This document shows positions 21,650-33,040 of a stretch of DNA of 64,000 nt, piece by piece (position 1 is the first letter of the stretch; every line of letters begins with the position of its first letter). Source of the DNA: Chaenocephalus aceratus. Its lineage: Eukaryota > Chordata > Actinopteri > Perciformes > Channichthyidae. The position numbers and the translations under genes are program-made. The stretch is from NCBI GenBank assembly GCA_023974075.1, contig CM043800.1, forward strand, positions 3,603,319 to 3,667,318, read 5' to 3'. The notes beneath the pieces are model-generated. The model had not been told where the DNA came from and searched no databases. It saw only the letters and a list, made by a program, of their open reading frames with translations.

Positions 21650-21954
21650 TTTTGTAGCTCCTCCGTTTACAAAATGCTGCAAGCTTGCTTCTAGATCTAT
21701 ATGCGACGCTAGGGATGATCTCGCGCGCGATCTTGTGACGATTCTCTCTGACCAATCAGCAGTCGAGTGTTGACGTCACAGCCCTGGCCTGGTCTGATAG
21801 AACCACGATTTTATGGGGCCGGAAAAAGAGAGAAAAAGTACCCGCTAGCCGGTACTAGGCTATATGGAAATGCCACCAAAAACTGGCCTGGCCGCTTGAG
21901 GACGGTTAAGGACGCTTAAACGGGGCTACCCGCTGCAGTGGAAATGCGCCATAA

Positions 21955-23300
21955 GGCTGTTCCCCCTGCAGACCATCAGCCCCTCACACTCTCACCTTCT
22001 GACATCTTCACTACACTGAGCAGGATTAATGCACGCAAGGCTGCTGGACCCGATGGCATCCCAGGCCGCGTTCTCAGGGCCTGTGCTGGGCAATTGACTG
22101 AGGTCATGACGGACATTTTCAACCTGTCGCTGGCCCAAACTGTTGTCCCCACGTGCTTTAAACCCACCGCCATTGTGGCAGTGCCCAAACACTCTGCTGC
22201 AGCAGGCCTGAATGACTTCCGTCCCGTTGCACTTACACCCATTCTCATGAAGTGCTTCGAGAAGTTGGTCTTCGCACAGCTTAAATCCCGCCTATCACCG
22301 ACACTGGACCCCCAGCAATTTGCATACCGGACTAATAGGAGCACGGAAGATGCTGTTTCCATAACACTTCACACCGTCCTCTCACTGCTGTTCATCGACT
22401 TCAGTTCAGCCTTCAACATCGTCATCCCCTCCAAACTAATCACAAAACTCAACGACCTGGGCATCGACGCCCCCCTTTGTAATTGGATTTTAGACTTTCT
22501 CTACCAACAGGTTGGATAATCTCTCTTCCATGACCCTCAGCCTAAATACTGGTGTATTTAGGTGAGCCCTCTCCTCTACTCCATCTTCACCCACGACTGT
22601 ACCCCTGTACATGGTTCAAACACCATCATCGAGTATGCAGACGACACAACGGTGATCGGCCTCATCCACAACAACGATGAGACGGCCTACAGGGAGGAGG
22701 TTCAGCATCTGACTGAGTGGTGTGCTGACAATAACCTGGCCCTTAACACAATAAAAACAAAATAACTCATTGTGGACTTCAGGAAATTGAAAGGCAACAC
22801 ACACTCCCATCCACATAAATGGAACGGCAGTGGAGTGTGTGTCTAGCTTCAAGTTCCTGGGGGTCCACATATCCGATGACCTCTCATGGTCCAACAATAC
22901 CACCAGCATAGTAAAGAAGGCTCACCAGCGTCTCTTCTTCCTGAGGAGACTAAAGAAAGATCACCTCTCTCCTCAGATTGTGGTTAACTTTTATCGCTGC
23001 ACCATTGAGAGCATCCTGACCAGCTGTATCACAGCCTGGAATGGGAACTGCACAATGCTCAACAGGAAGGCATTGCAGAGGGTGACGAAAATCGCCCAAC
23101 GCATAATCGGTGTCCCTCTCCCTGCCATCGAGGACATCCAGGGGATACAGTGTTTGCAGAGGGCGCACAACATCTTCAAAGACACCTCTCATCCTGCAAA
23201 CTATCTGTTTGTCCTCCTACCCTCGGGGAGGCGCCTCAGAGCCTCCGGTCCAAGACCAGCAGGTTCAGGGTCAGCTTCTTCCCCAGGGCTGTTACCCTGC
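21955..23300 (+). pseudogene. L2-type LINE reverse transcriptase (degenerate)
   Basis: Reverse transcriptase of the same LINE. Motifs in order: [20 protein letters not shown] near 22025, [19 protein letters not shown] near 22212, [17 protein letters not shown] near 22308, LLFIDFSSAFNIVIPSKL near 22385, and, after stops near 22517, YSIFTHDCTPVHGSN, the catalytic YADD at 22634-22645, FKFLGVHISDDLSW near 22845 and RLFFLRRLKKDHLSPQIV near 22930, ending in a Pro/Ser-rich tail. A short deletion has removed residues between the RSTEDAV and FIDFSS blocks, and frames break near 22519, 22765 and 22820. Confidence 0.88.
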
Positions 23301-23560
23301 TGACCTTGCCCGCTGATAGACTCAAGCCCATACCCACCACCCACCTGTTTATATATTTTACTGTCAATGCCGTTTAGACTGTATATATCTGTTTATAGCC
23401 TATTTATAATTATTCTATTTATAATAATTCCATGCATAATTATTCTCATAATGTAGACTCCTGCACTGCTTTTTTGCACTTCTGGTCAGATAACTAAACT
23501 TACATTTCGTCACTAGTACATGTACTAATGACAATAAAGTTGAATCTGAATCTGATCTGA
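21955..23560 (+). mobile_element. L2-type LINE, 3' part
   Basis: Continuation of the LINE interrupted at 19060. It ends with ...TGACAATAAAGTTGAATCTGAATCTGAT, the short satellite-like tail characteristic of fish L2 LINEs. Confidence 0.87.
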
Positions 23561-24329
23561 ATAGCGCAATAGAGTCCCCTATCGGTTGGGGCCCTTGGGG
23601 GAACTGTTGGACCTCTGCCGGGCACAGCCAAATCCAGCCTCTCCTCCTGGCTGGCTGGACAAGAAGGTTGCACAGCCACGGTCACGGATACAGCTTCACT
23701 TGTGGAGCAAGATGGCAATAATAATAAAATTACATTTATAAAGCACTTTTCCTGGTGCACAAAGCGCATACAAGCAAGTAAAAAAATAATGATGGTGGCA
23801 ATGATGGTGGTGAGGCAGGTGAGCTATCGTTAGCCTCCGGCTCCGGCTGCCGCTGCACGTCAACATTGCTAACGCTAGCGCTCGATTTCGAGGGCGATGT
23901 ATAAAAAAAAACGGTCTAATTTCGTCAGTTTAGCTGTTACATCTCCTTGTTCTCTCGTCCTTTCTCTTTTGAGTTTCGCTCTTGTACTTTGGTTTGCTGT
24001 ACATTATAAATGCAAGCTATTACATTTGTTATAATGCTGCCGAACTTGCTGCTGCCAGCTATAGTACAGTACAGGTTGATTAAACGTTTGCTCATCATGC
24101 AAGGTATCACATGACATGAACGCGAGCAAGGTAATTGGACAGACAAATTACAAATTAATTAAGATTGCTTGGTTACTTTGCTGCGTGAACCGGTCAATGC
24201 CATTGGGGCCCCAATAAAATAAATATATCTATAAAATAAATACAAATAATGTTTTTTTTTCTTTTCTTTTTTTATGCATGGACCCCTGGCCGGCTCTGGG
24301 CCCCGGTGCGTTCCACCTTTCATTTCATT
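23561..24329. other. Right-hand interior of the host hAT element
   Basis: GC-rich start (GGTTGGGGCCCTTGGGGGAAC) and AT-rich end, without coding signal. A short LINE/SINE-type tail (AATAATAATAAAATTACATTTATAAAGCAC) is at 23710-23770. Confidence 0.45.
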
Positions 24330-25345
24330 TCAAACCTTTATTTAACGAGATTGGTCCCATTGAGATCATAGATCTTTTTCAAGGGAGACCTGCAGCATAT
24401 AGGTTCCACATGAAACATAAAACAATAAAGGACATCATACATTATATTTACAGGATACATTTACATAGTTATAGACATTTACAAGTGCCCATAGTATCAA
24501 CGAGCATTTCATTTAGCCTAGCTTTAAAAACATGCAGAGGAATGAGATTGCTCAGTTTCAATTCTTGCTGAAGATTGTTCCAAGCAAGTGGAGCTGCGCA
24601 CATAAAAGCTGTCTTACCTAAGACAGTCCTTGCTCTTGGCACATCTAACAATACTACATCATGCCATCTCAGACAATAGCTGCTTGCAACTCTCTGTGTT
24701 ATCAGAGAGCAGATATAATACGGGAGTTTACCCAACAAAGCTTTATAGATAAACGTGTACCAATGACTGAGCCTCCGTACAGAGAGTGATGGTAAACCTG
24801 CCTTGGCATACAGGGTACAGTGATGAGTAAGTGCTTTACAATTTGTGACAAATCTCAGTGCGCTGTGATAGGCGGCATCTAACTTGTTCAGGCAATAGGC
24901 AGGTGCATTCATATACAACAAATCACCATAGTCCAGCACAGGTCAAAAGGTCACAGTGACTAGCCTTTTCCTGGCCTCAAGCGAGAAACAGGACTTGTTT
25001 CTGAAAAAGAAACCTAGCCTAACCCTCAGCTTTTTAAGCAGGTTATTGACATGAAGTTTAAAAGTAAGACAATCATCAAGCCAGATACCTAGGTATTTAT
25101 AACAGGCAACCACTTCTAGTACTTGTCCTTGCATAGTAACAATATCTAAAACAGGCTCTGGTGTATTTTTAGCTTTTGAAAATAGCATTACCTTGGTTTT
25201 ATCAACATTTAAAAGAAGCTTAAGCTCAGCGAGCTGAGTCTGAATAATGTTAAAAACAGCCTGTAATTTAACCCCAGCCTCCTTAATGGAGGGACCTGCA
25301 CAGTACATCACGGTATCGTCCGCATAGAACCTGCTGCACCTCCGA
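24330..25345 (-). mobile_element. 5'-truncated LINE fragment
   Basis: Minus-strand non-LTR retrotransposon cut off just upstream of the catalytic RT box. The 3' end (plus-strand ACCTTTATTTAACGAGATTGGTCC, 24338-24361) is the TTAAATAAAGGT-type tail frequent in teleosts. It lies immediately inside the right terminus of the 17258-25359 hAT, so it inserted into that hAT. Clade not determined. Confidence 0.8.
24469..25345 (-). pseudogene. LINE reverse transcriptase C-terminal half, one in-frame stop
   Basis: Reading the minus strand, the frame starts just before the catalytic FYADDTVMY box (about 25308-25334), continues LLLNVDKTKVMLFSKA, VACYKYLGIWLDDCLTF and LGFFFRNKSCFSLEARKRL, meets one TGA at about 24943-24945, and then goes on in the same frame with PVLDYGDLLYMNAP, AAYHSALRFVTN, HWYTFIYKALLGKLP and AAPLAWNNLQQELKL to a stop at 24469. 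Apart from that nonsense codon the frame is undamaged, so the insertion is comparatively young. The N-terminal RT and endonuclease are absent. Confidence 0.85.
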
Positions 25346-25370
25346 TAGTTACGCCACTGTATAGCATACA

Positions 25371-26015
25371 GAAAAGAAAGAATAGCCGATCGCAGCCGGG
25401 GAGGTCTCAAAAGCTTACCTGAAGTCGGACAGCTCGGAGTCGGCTTCTTCTTCTTCTTGTTGTTCTTCTCTCGGTTTTTTGGCGGATTGCAAACAACTTT
25501 AAGGTGCATACCGCCACCTCCGGAGTCGGCTTGACTCGGTTTGCATTTATAAAGAATGCACAAATTTGTGTGTGTCTACAGAAGGTCCAGTTGTGATGGA
25601 CACGGTTCACCACTGGTAAGAAGTGCAAGTATAGTATAACATATATAGATATTAATTTCATGATGATAACAATTGTGGAACAATGATGAAAAATATGAAT
25701 GGAAGAGGCGATGTAAAACTGACACAAAACAACAACAAACTTTTGCCGAGCCAATTGGAGAGTTTCATCAGCAGCACGGGGTAAAACCCACCAATGAGCG
25801 CTCAGCTCGAGATACCAGCGAGTCGTTTCCCATCAAGCATTTCGCTTCCGCAGCCCGTGGAGAGGAACTGCGCCGCCTCGCTCTCAAGTCTGCGGGCGTC
25901 TTTGTCCCGCGAGATTTCAACGTCTCATGTAGGTGAGCCTCCAGAGCAAGTCGGAAAAAATGGCTAACCATCATGCAACGCACTAGCAAGTCGGTCATGT
26001 GACCACATCAGGTGA
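25371..26015. repeat. Interspersed family Y, copy 1
   Basis: Phrases AGCCGATCGCAGCCGGGG, AAGTCGGACAGCTCGGAGTC, ACATTGTGGAACAATGATGAAA-like sequence and GAGATACCAGCGAG..GTTTCCCATCAAGCATTT are shared, in the same order, with 34387-35310. In both copies a frame beginning MWNNDEK stays open for 70 or more codons with mostly identical residues, but no protein family is recognised. The termini are not preserved in this copy. Confidence 0.65.
25563..25614 (-). repeat. Terminal fragment of the 43448-44118 hAT family
   Basis: The reverse complement starts CAGTGGTGAACCGTGTCCATC and continues through ACAACTGGACCTTCTGTAGAC, matching the left ~50 bases of the hAT element at 43448. No right end is present. 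Confidence 0.7.
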
Positions 26016-26298
26016 CACCGTCATGTGACAATGACTTCAGAATCCCACATTAGCTAGAATGCTTAGCAGGATGGTAAACATTGTTAACATAGAGTGGTGC
26101 AGTAACGAGTCCTAATACCCGGAAGTGAGTTAGCATTTTACCACTACCGGTTCCCCAACCCAGTCTCACAAAGAAACGTGTAATAACTACGTTGGTCCAC
26201 AACTTGGGACGTAGTATTTCTACAAAAACGCCTCTGAAATTGTAAGATCCCTACGTTTATTTTCACCATTCATTCCAATGGCTGGCGTCTATGTCACG
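26016..26298. other. Unassigned, possible element ends
   Basis: Contains GTGGTGCAGTAACGAGTCC and CCCAGTCTCACAAAGAAACG, which look like transposon termini, but no inverted partner was found. Confidence 0.3.
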
Positions 26299-26609
26299 TG
26301 ATCTTCAAATTTCTCCCTGACATCAAACTTCGTTTTATTCTCGGTGGAAAATGCCTATTTTAAGGTTAGTTTGGCCATTAAAATGCGTTTTGATGTCATT
26401 TGATGCGAGTAATATGAGTTGTTATTTCAGATTATGTGTGCAGTGGATGTACATGATCTTTAGTTTGCTAGTTATTACGAAGAGTACTTCAGGAAATTGT
26501 GTCCATACAACGTTTTCATTGTTACCAAGGTGGTTACTAGGGACGCTGCTATCGATATTATTTCTGTTATGTTGTGTAACTGTTTAATGGTGTTATCTTT
26601 ATTGCTATC
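26299..26609 (+). repeat. Interspersed family Z, copy 1
   Basis: About 310 bases from TGATCTTCAAATTTCTCCCT to TGTTATCTTTATTGCTA are the reverse complement of 37523-37840, inside the fold-back element. The short frame at 26351-26587 is not conserved as protein. Confidence 0.8.
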
Positions 26610-26742
26610 CGTATTAGTCATTTTGGGGGGCGGGTGCTCAAGTGAGAAAAAGCGCACTTCCCATAATCATTTATAAAAAAATGTTTTAAAACAAAAAGTG
26701 ACTTACTGACCAATTTATTTTAATACCCTCACACTCATTTAA

Positions 26743-27105
26743 AGGTGGGGTAGGTACGTTTCAGAAACCGGCTCGAGATACACTTTTTGTTATATTCCAT
26801 GGAATGCTCTTAACATCCCGATAGCAATGAATATCTTAAGTGCTTTGACAAAAAATCCATAAAAAAATTTCATCTGTGGAAGCCGTAATACTGTAAAAAG
26901 TACAACCAATCCGTTTAGCCGGAGATGACCTACCTGCCTGTCAGACTTCCATCAGGGCACAAACTTATCTCGTGCCCTCATTGGTCATGTGCGTTCGTGT
27001 GTGTTGGAGGAGGGGCTCTGTAAGGAAGTGGCAGATTTTCTCCGGTTGTGTATTTTCAAATTCTAGCGATCTCGAGCCGGTTTCTCAAACTTACCTACCC
27101 CAACT
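26743..27105. mobile_element. TTAA MITE, family 2 (copy 3)
   Basis: The cleanest copy: TTAA (26739-26742), AGGTGGGGTAGGT at the left end, TTACCTACCCCAACT at the right end, TTAA (27106-27109). The interior is collinear with copy 1 at 5055-5434. Confidence 0.88.
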
Positions 27106-27109
27106 TTAA

Positions 27110-27620
27110 TTGTTTAATACTCAACATAATTCTACAAAATAATCAGTTAACACAGAGACAATGGTCTTCTTTAGTATTCACTATGCACAAGAGCAGACAA
27201 CAAACTAGTTTAATTATTAGTTATTAAATGAGACTGTTTAAGGACATTTCAGGCAAAAAGATCGTTTTTTCATGTACTTGTTATTTTGGTCTATTTAGCT
27301 TCCATGTTTTCTTTCACTCTAATGGAAATAAAACTTCCAAGAAACCCATATAAATGGTGTGTTCGTTTTACTACCATGTCTGAATGCATCTATAGATTTA
27401 AAGCTAATCTGCATATTTAAACATAACATTTCAGGGGAAAATACTGACTTGACGTAAGCAACTATCTGGGGAAGTTGTGAGGTGATGTTTTTTTGTTTGA
27501 TCCTTTTCACCTGCAATGCCTTGGTAACTGCATGCACATTAACGCATTTGAATTAGGCCTAGATAACGCCTAATTTGCATATCAATGTGGCGATTGTGAT
27601 GACGTTATTAGATCCATGTA
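27110..27620. other. Unassigned interval
   Basis: AT-rich, no gene or element end recognised on either strand. Confidence 0.35.
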
Positions 27621-27772
27621 TTTTTTCTTTTAATGTTTATCTTATCTTTTTAATGACTGATCTTTTAAATGCCATTTTCTTAATGTCTTTCATTTCTTGT
27701 AAAGCACTTTGAATTGCCTTGTGTTGAAAAGTGCTATATAAATAAACTTGCCTTGCCTTGCCTAGATACACA
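27621..27772 (+). repeat. LINE-type 3' tail with (CCTTG)n
   Basis: Reads TTGTAAAGCACTTTGAATTGCCTTGTG then AAAAGTGCTATATAAATAAAC, followed by CTTGCCTTGCCTTGCC. This is the conserved 3' end of a teleost non-LTR retrotransposon terminating in a pentanucleotide repeat. Confidence 0.7.
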
Positions 27773-28053
27773 TTTTACTGTATTCACTTTAAGTGTCTTC
27801 CCTTAAGTACAGTACATTAGCCTGTATGCCCATGATACATTTCCTTAGCTAAACCTTGAGCTAACTTATCAATTAGCTAGTAGCATACCTTAGTTAACTA
27901 TATTTGTTATTGTCTTTTAGCTAATTAGCTGTAAAATCGAGGCACTGGCAGTTTAGTCATTTGTTCATCACCACTCACCTTCAAAATAAGCCAAGAAAAG
28001 CTGGCATTACATGGGACAGTAAAGTGGGAGGTGCTGCTACCTGTCTGTCTGAA
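27773..28053. other. Unassigned interval
   Basis: Nothing recognised. The target site of the next element begins at 28054. Confidence 0.35.
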
Positions 28054-28061
28054 CCATAGAC

Positions 28062-30927
28062 CATAGATATAAACACTAGATGACTCACCCGCGCTGCTGG
28101 CCAATGGAGACCGACGTTGCCACTTGGCCGCCATCTTGCTACAGGGAGTTCTCTCATTCATAACATTATGGTTTACTATTTAAATAACCATAGCTTGCTC
28201 AATTTTCAACCAATTTTCAAACGGTTTGGTTTTTATAAACATCAAAGATGTAGTTATGATACTGCATACTTATAATCATGGACTTTCATATGAAAATAAC
28301 ATTAATCAGATAAAGCAATAGCTATACACACACACACAAGGTATTTATATCAAATATTTGCCGGTGTATATATTTCCATTTATTTTATTATATTGTTAAT
28401 ATTTAAAATAAATTATAAAATTAAAATACATTTATTTTATATATAAAAATCGGTCTCATGTAAGCCAAGAGTTGTTAATTTAGCAATGCCTTAGCTTTAA
28501 GAACAGGGACACAACTAATGACAATAGCATATGTTGGTATATTATTTAGATATTCACACCTTTATCAGAAGAACCAAACCAACATAAAATGTGCTCACAG
28601 ACAGGCCAGTTCTGTCTAATTTATCACAATTATTTTTGACATGAGATCTTCATATCATCCTAGTTTTGTATTTAGTTTCTAGATTTGTAAACAAATCCAG
28701 AACCTTTGAAATATGTTATTGAAAAAAGACCAAGAATTATATAAACTGTACCTTGTGTCCTTCTGTAGTCCATTTCTAGTTTGTCTTGTCTCACCCCGGC
28801 TGATATATCACAAAATCCATTGTTTCAATTGTTCCCTATATTGCCCCTATGCAATATAGGGAAACATTTAAACATAAACTATCCTATGTGTCCTTGGGTG
28901 TTATGAAAGGCGGCCCCCCAAAATAAATGTATTATTATTATTAAGAAGAACAACTTGGTGTGGTGTGGAGGGGATGTAGGAAGCAGGAGCAGGTGGGGAG
29001 AGATGGGACTTCAAGGTTATTTGTTTTAAATGTGTCTTGGAGATAAGGACCAGCTGCACACAATAAAATACAGTATAACACAAAACCAATAAGACACACG
29101 GTGACACATGGCACACCAACAATCAATCATCGTCCAGCCTCAGCTTTGGTATTCTTTCACAACCATGTTATGGGTTTATTAGACTGAGCAAACATAAACA
29201 TATGTGGGGAACATAGTGCTGCGTCTCATGGAACATGAAGATTTAATAAATACATAGTAGGTGGCGATATATGCTTCTAGTGGTAGCGATTCGCCATTAA
29301 TATATAAATATCAAAATATACGAATATATAAATAATAGTAATATGGAAATTAATATCCTTCTTCTAATATCCCTTCTTGTGCACAGCGTCAGTGTTGATC
29401 CTCCAGTTCAGCCCATTGTCTAAGTGCACTCCCAGGTATTTGTAGTCCTCCACAACAACCACATCCTCTCCCAGAATGCACATGGGTAGAGGAGACGTCC
29501 TCACCCTCCTGAAATCAATGACCATCTCTCTGGTCTTGGCCACATTTAGAATACTCACAACATTAGGCTGAGGTTCATCTTCCGCTCTTCTTGAAGGTGT
29601 TGTGCTTCTTGTTGCTTCCAGCTAAAATAAACATTAAAGACATGTTGAGTGTTTAAAATGTGCTGTAATACACAACACATTATTTATTCCTAAACTTGCA
29701 GAAAGAAAAACTAAAGTGTGACATTTAATCACATATTTATATATCAATCTTATACACCTTGAATTGTTGTTGGCCAATGATACACATACCCTTTGAAGAT
29801 GAGCTGGGAAGTTGAATATTGTTGGCACAACACCATCTTTAAGCCGGACAGTCTGCCCTGTCCGGTCAAATTCCTCACTCCTGAAGTGCTCACTGCAGAG
29901 CAGTGTCCTGTCACAGGAAACAAAACCGTCCCCGGGCGAGTTCCCACTGCCTCCTCCTCTCTTTGGTTTTGGGAAACCTTAAAAACATGAGAAAGGTAGC
30001 CAGATATATAAATTATTGTCAACATGTTCCTCCCTTCTTTCCTTTAACATTAAGGGTAGGACAAAAATACACACCGAAATTATCATATTTTTGGTATGCA
30101 TGCATGTATGTATAGCCTACTTTAAGAATAAGACAACCACACTAAGAGTAATAAAAAAGGTGTCCAATAGAAACATTAAATAATTGTGTAAAGAAATGTT
30201 AACAACATATTCTAAAGAGGCTGGGTCAACAACAATCTTGCAATACTATTATCTCACATAGCCCCACTGATCTTGTGTAGCAGGACTTGTAATGTACATA
30301 CATCCACTAAGTAATTAACGATTATCCTAATTTTAGTCATAATATTGTCATATCTTACACGTGAAAGGTGATCCCACGGGTTCTTGTTTCCAGACTGCGG
30401 TGATTAGAGCATCCGTAGGCTGCACAAAAGTCCGGCATAGTCAGGTACTTCTGTAATCACAAAGCCAGCAAATTCCTGTATCATAATGCAAGATGTTTTT
30501 AACAAGCCAAACCACTTGGAAGAAATCATGTGTAACTTGTAAGTTGTGTTGAAAAGAAAGAGCAGTTCTGCCACTCCCACTGGTGTAAAGTTGCTGGGTC
30601 AACTTTGTAATACTAGGTCTCACTGACAGCCTCTTGTTATTAGCCAGCTAATAAATACAACCACACATACACAAAGAAAAGCTGCAATTTCAACATGTCC
30701 AAGCATCCTGTATCATAGCCATGCTAATCATGTTTATAATAAACCAAACCGTTTGTAAATCAGTCAAGATTTCAGCGAGTTAAGAGTATTTTTGTGCAGA
30801 TCACTCACCTGACAACAGCTACCATAACGCGAATCAGAGTAACTGTTAACTGTAGCAAGATGGCGGCCGGCGGTCAGCTACGCTGGAAAATCTCCCATGA
30901 GCCATCTAGTGTTTATATATATCTATG
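28062..30927. mobile_element. hAT-like element, TSD CCATAGAC
   Basis: Left end CATAGATATAAACACTAG and right end CTAGTGTTTATATATATCTATG are inverted repeats (one 4-bp indel). The inverted similarity continues through GCCGCCATCTTGCTAC (28126-28141) and its complement near 30856-30870. Perfect 8-bp duplications CCATAGAC are at 28054-28061 and 30928-30935. The interior is AT-rich with a LINE RT fragment and no transposase. The target is the tip of another element starting at 30928. Confidence 0.8.
29364..29561 (-). pseudogene. LINE reverse transcriptase fragment
   Basis: Minus-strand frame of about 64 codons with LNVAKTREMVIDFRRVRT, DVVVVEDYKYLGVHLDNGLNW and TDAVHKKG. The NxxKTxEMVxDFRR followed by YKYLGVxLD is the segment just C-terminal of the catalytic YxDD box in CR1/L2/Rex1-type reverse transcriptases. 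The ADD box itself and both domain ends are missing. Confidence 0.82.
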
Positions 30928-31169
30928 CCATAGACTGTATATATAAATGGACGTAGGGTCCGTGACGTCACCCATAGGATTCTGCAGAGTTGCCGTGAAG
31001 CCCTTAGTAGGCGGAGTCGGCCACTAACGGCTCAACAGTGACGTGAGAGTTCAACTCCCGCCTTCTCCAGCCTGCTCCAAATAAGGGCAAAGAGGCGGAG
31101 CCGAGGCGGGACCTGCTGCCACTGAGCTGGAAGTTCCAGAGCTAGCTGAAGCTACCAAGCTAAGCTAAC

Positions 31170-31887
31170 ATGCTCCCCATCTGCACGCTGCCATCGCATT
31201 TTACGTTTCTAAGGTAAGCGGCCTTGAAACTATTCAGCAAAACTATAAATAATAATCTAAGTTATTGAGTTTTTAGCATAATACTTCATAATCTTAAAAC
31301 CCCTTAATGTTTGTATGCAATTGTGCTAAATTCAACACTGGAATCAAGCATATATTAATGTTTGCATGACATTAGTTATTTATATTTTGATATCACTTAA
31401 CTATACATTTAAGTCAAGCTAAGGTACATGTGATGTTAGCTAGTTAGTGCTCTTACCTGTGAGGCCTCCTCCAAACAGCATAATAACCAGACTGTATTAT
31501 TCAAACTAAGTACCAGTTCTAGATCCTTGACTTTAGACAAACAATTCAAAAGACAAAATGTATTTAAAGACCAATCTTTATTTGAATGTGCCTCTTAACC
31601 TGAGATATTAGTTATACAGTAATAGTATTGACAATCTAAAAAAACTGAGCAACTCAACAGTCAACTTTATGTTTCTTATTGTCTAAAGCATTTATTATTT
31701 TCATTTTCCCGCTCTCATATTCAGTGTGGACGGATTGAGACAGCCTGGTGTCCAGAGAGCTGCAGAGACTTCAGGGAGAAACCTCCGTGTGATGGACGAC
31801 CTGTCTGTTGGTTTGGAGAGGACTGAGGGTCTTTCCTCTGCGAGAAGGACCAGGGCTGATGGAGGAGCCCATGCTGGGCAAAGCTGA
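31170..31887 (+). CDS. Candidate two-exon ORF of unknown function
   Basis: ATG at 31170 opens MLPICTLPSHFTFL and the sequence reaches a strong donor CTAAG|GTAAGC at 31213/31214. A pyrimidine-rich acceptor (TCATATTCAG) ends at 31724. Joining the two keeps one frame through VDGLRQPGVQRAAETSGR and VGLERTEGLSSARRTRADGG to TGA at 31885-31887, giving about 68 residues. AATAAA follows at 32020-32025. No family is recognised; the product would be short, basic and low in hydrophobics. Splicing is inferred from sequence only and a non-coding transcript is equally possible. Confidence 0.3.
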
Positions 31888-32958
31888 TACCAACTGCACA
31901 GGCCTAGTCTGTCACTTTATTTGACTAAATGTGTTTACTTATACATTTAATAGGTTTACACCTTCTGTCCATATGTGCTTTTTATTTAAAACATTTGATT
32001 AACTTTTGGTTCACATTTCAATAAATTGTATTTGTATTTGCATTCCTTTTGTCCATTATTCTTACTGAAAATGTTAGATTACACATTCACATCTGACTGA
32101 AGATTGGCCCCATTTATTTGTGACGTTGCAAACTCTGCGGTTCAAGGCACAAGTGATGTGAAGCTCATAAGGTGAGGCAAATAGAAATAATCAGCGGATG
32201 GAGTGTAGATGTGGAAATAGGTGCATTCGATCAGCTGACTGTTTTTACAATAAAAGTAGTTTCTTAGTGAATGTCCTGTACTGGTCTTAAAATCTCATAA
32301 CATCAGCCTTTAATGATCCTCTTGGATGTTCTTCTTGACCCTCAGAGAAGGAGAACATGTCGTGTCTTTCAGGCATGTCCTTTCCTAACAAAAATGACAG
32401 GAAACATAAAACATATTATTGCAGAATAAGTGTGTTATTTATGAAAGCGGTGTGTTTGTGTGTTTAGGGGCTGTATATATCATTATTTTGTAATTGTAAT
32501 GTTTTTATTTTATTTTAACAGTGAGCTACACAGACAATCAGATTATGAATGAACAGTATGAAGTTCATCAACATTGAAATATATGTTATTATCAAAATAA
32601 TATTTAACTGTTACAAAACGTAGTGCAACTGTAGAAGCTTGCTCTGTTGTCTCACTGCAAGAATAACTTTTACCACGTTTTTACAGACAATATTGAGAGA
32701 TAAATAGTAGCAGTTCTCACGGTGTTAAATATCTTTGCCTTCAATACATTAAATTAGAAAGCTGACAGTCATATTGCTAAATATCTAAATGTAACTTTTT
32801 GCATGGAATAAACCCTCAACTTAACTGATGTGTAGGTGATCTAGTATTTAGTATTGTTTAATGGAATGTATATCAGTGTATTCAAGTCAATACTTCATTC
32901 ATTTAAACCAATATCTTTCTTGATTCTTTGTACAGTAAGAAAAAAAGAGTCTTTGTAC

Positions 32959-33040
32959 CTGTGCTGAAGTTCACTGCTGTGAGGAGTCCAGTTCTGTCTC
33001 TCACTCTCTGGTCCAGCCTGTCTGCATCACCTGGACACCT
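32959..33040 (-). other. Candidate minus-strand exon
   Basis: The reverse complement has an acceptor-like GTTTAAG, about 80 bases (GTGTCCAGGTGATGCAGACAG...), then a donor CACAG|GTACAAAG. Further minus-strand signals are a donor ATGCG|GTAAGT at about 33745 and an acceptor TTTTGTTAG near 32392. These could make a transcript convergent with the plus-strand candidate, but no long ORF results. Confidence 0.25.

Larger units (their letters stand above)
19061..21951. mobile_element. PIF/Harbinger element inserted in the L2 LINE
   Basis: Perfect 23-bp terminal inverted repeats (left starts TGGCGCATTTCCACTGCAGC, right is its complement) are flanked by TAA at 19058-19060 and 21952-21954. The 3-bp TWA duplication is the Harbinger signature. 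Subterminal motifs (TTTAAGCGTCCCTAAGCGTC at about 19140; its inverted counterpart near 21900-21920) extend the repeat but are separated from the left tip by a G-rich tract. A second, inner pair of related ends (GGCGCATTTCCATTACAG near 19205; CTATATGGAAATGCCACCA near 21860) suggests one Harbinger nested in a related MITE. Confidence 0.93.
17258..25359. mobile_element. 8.1-kb hAT element hosting nested insertions
   Basis: Left end CAGTGCCGTAAC and right end GTTACGCCACTG are inverted repeats (11 of 12). They are flanked by TTTAGCAT (17250-17257) and TATAGCAT (25360-25367), an 8-bp duplication with one mismatch. The hAT's own sequence is only about 17258-17470, 23561-24329 and the last few dozen bases. 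The rest is an L2-type LINE, a Harbinger element inside that LINE, and a separate LINE fragment. No hAT transposase frame is recognisable, so the ancestral element was probably a MITE of roughly 1 kb. Confidence 0.75.
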
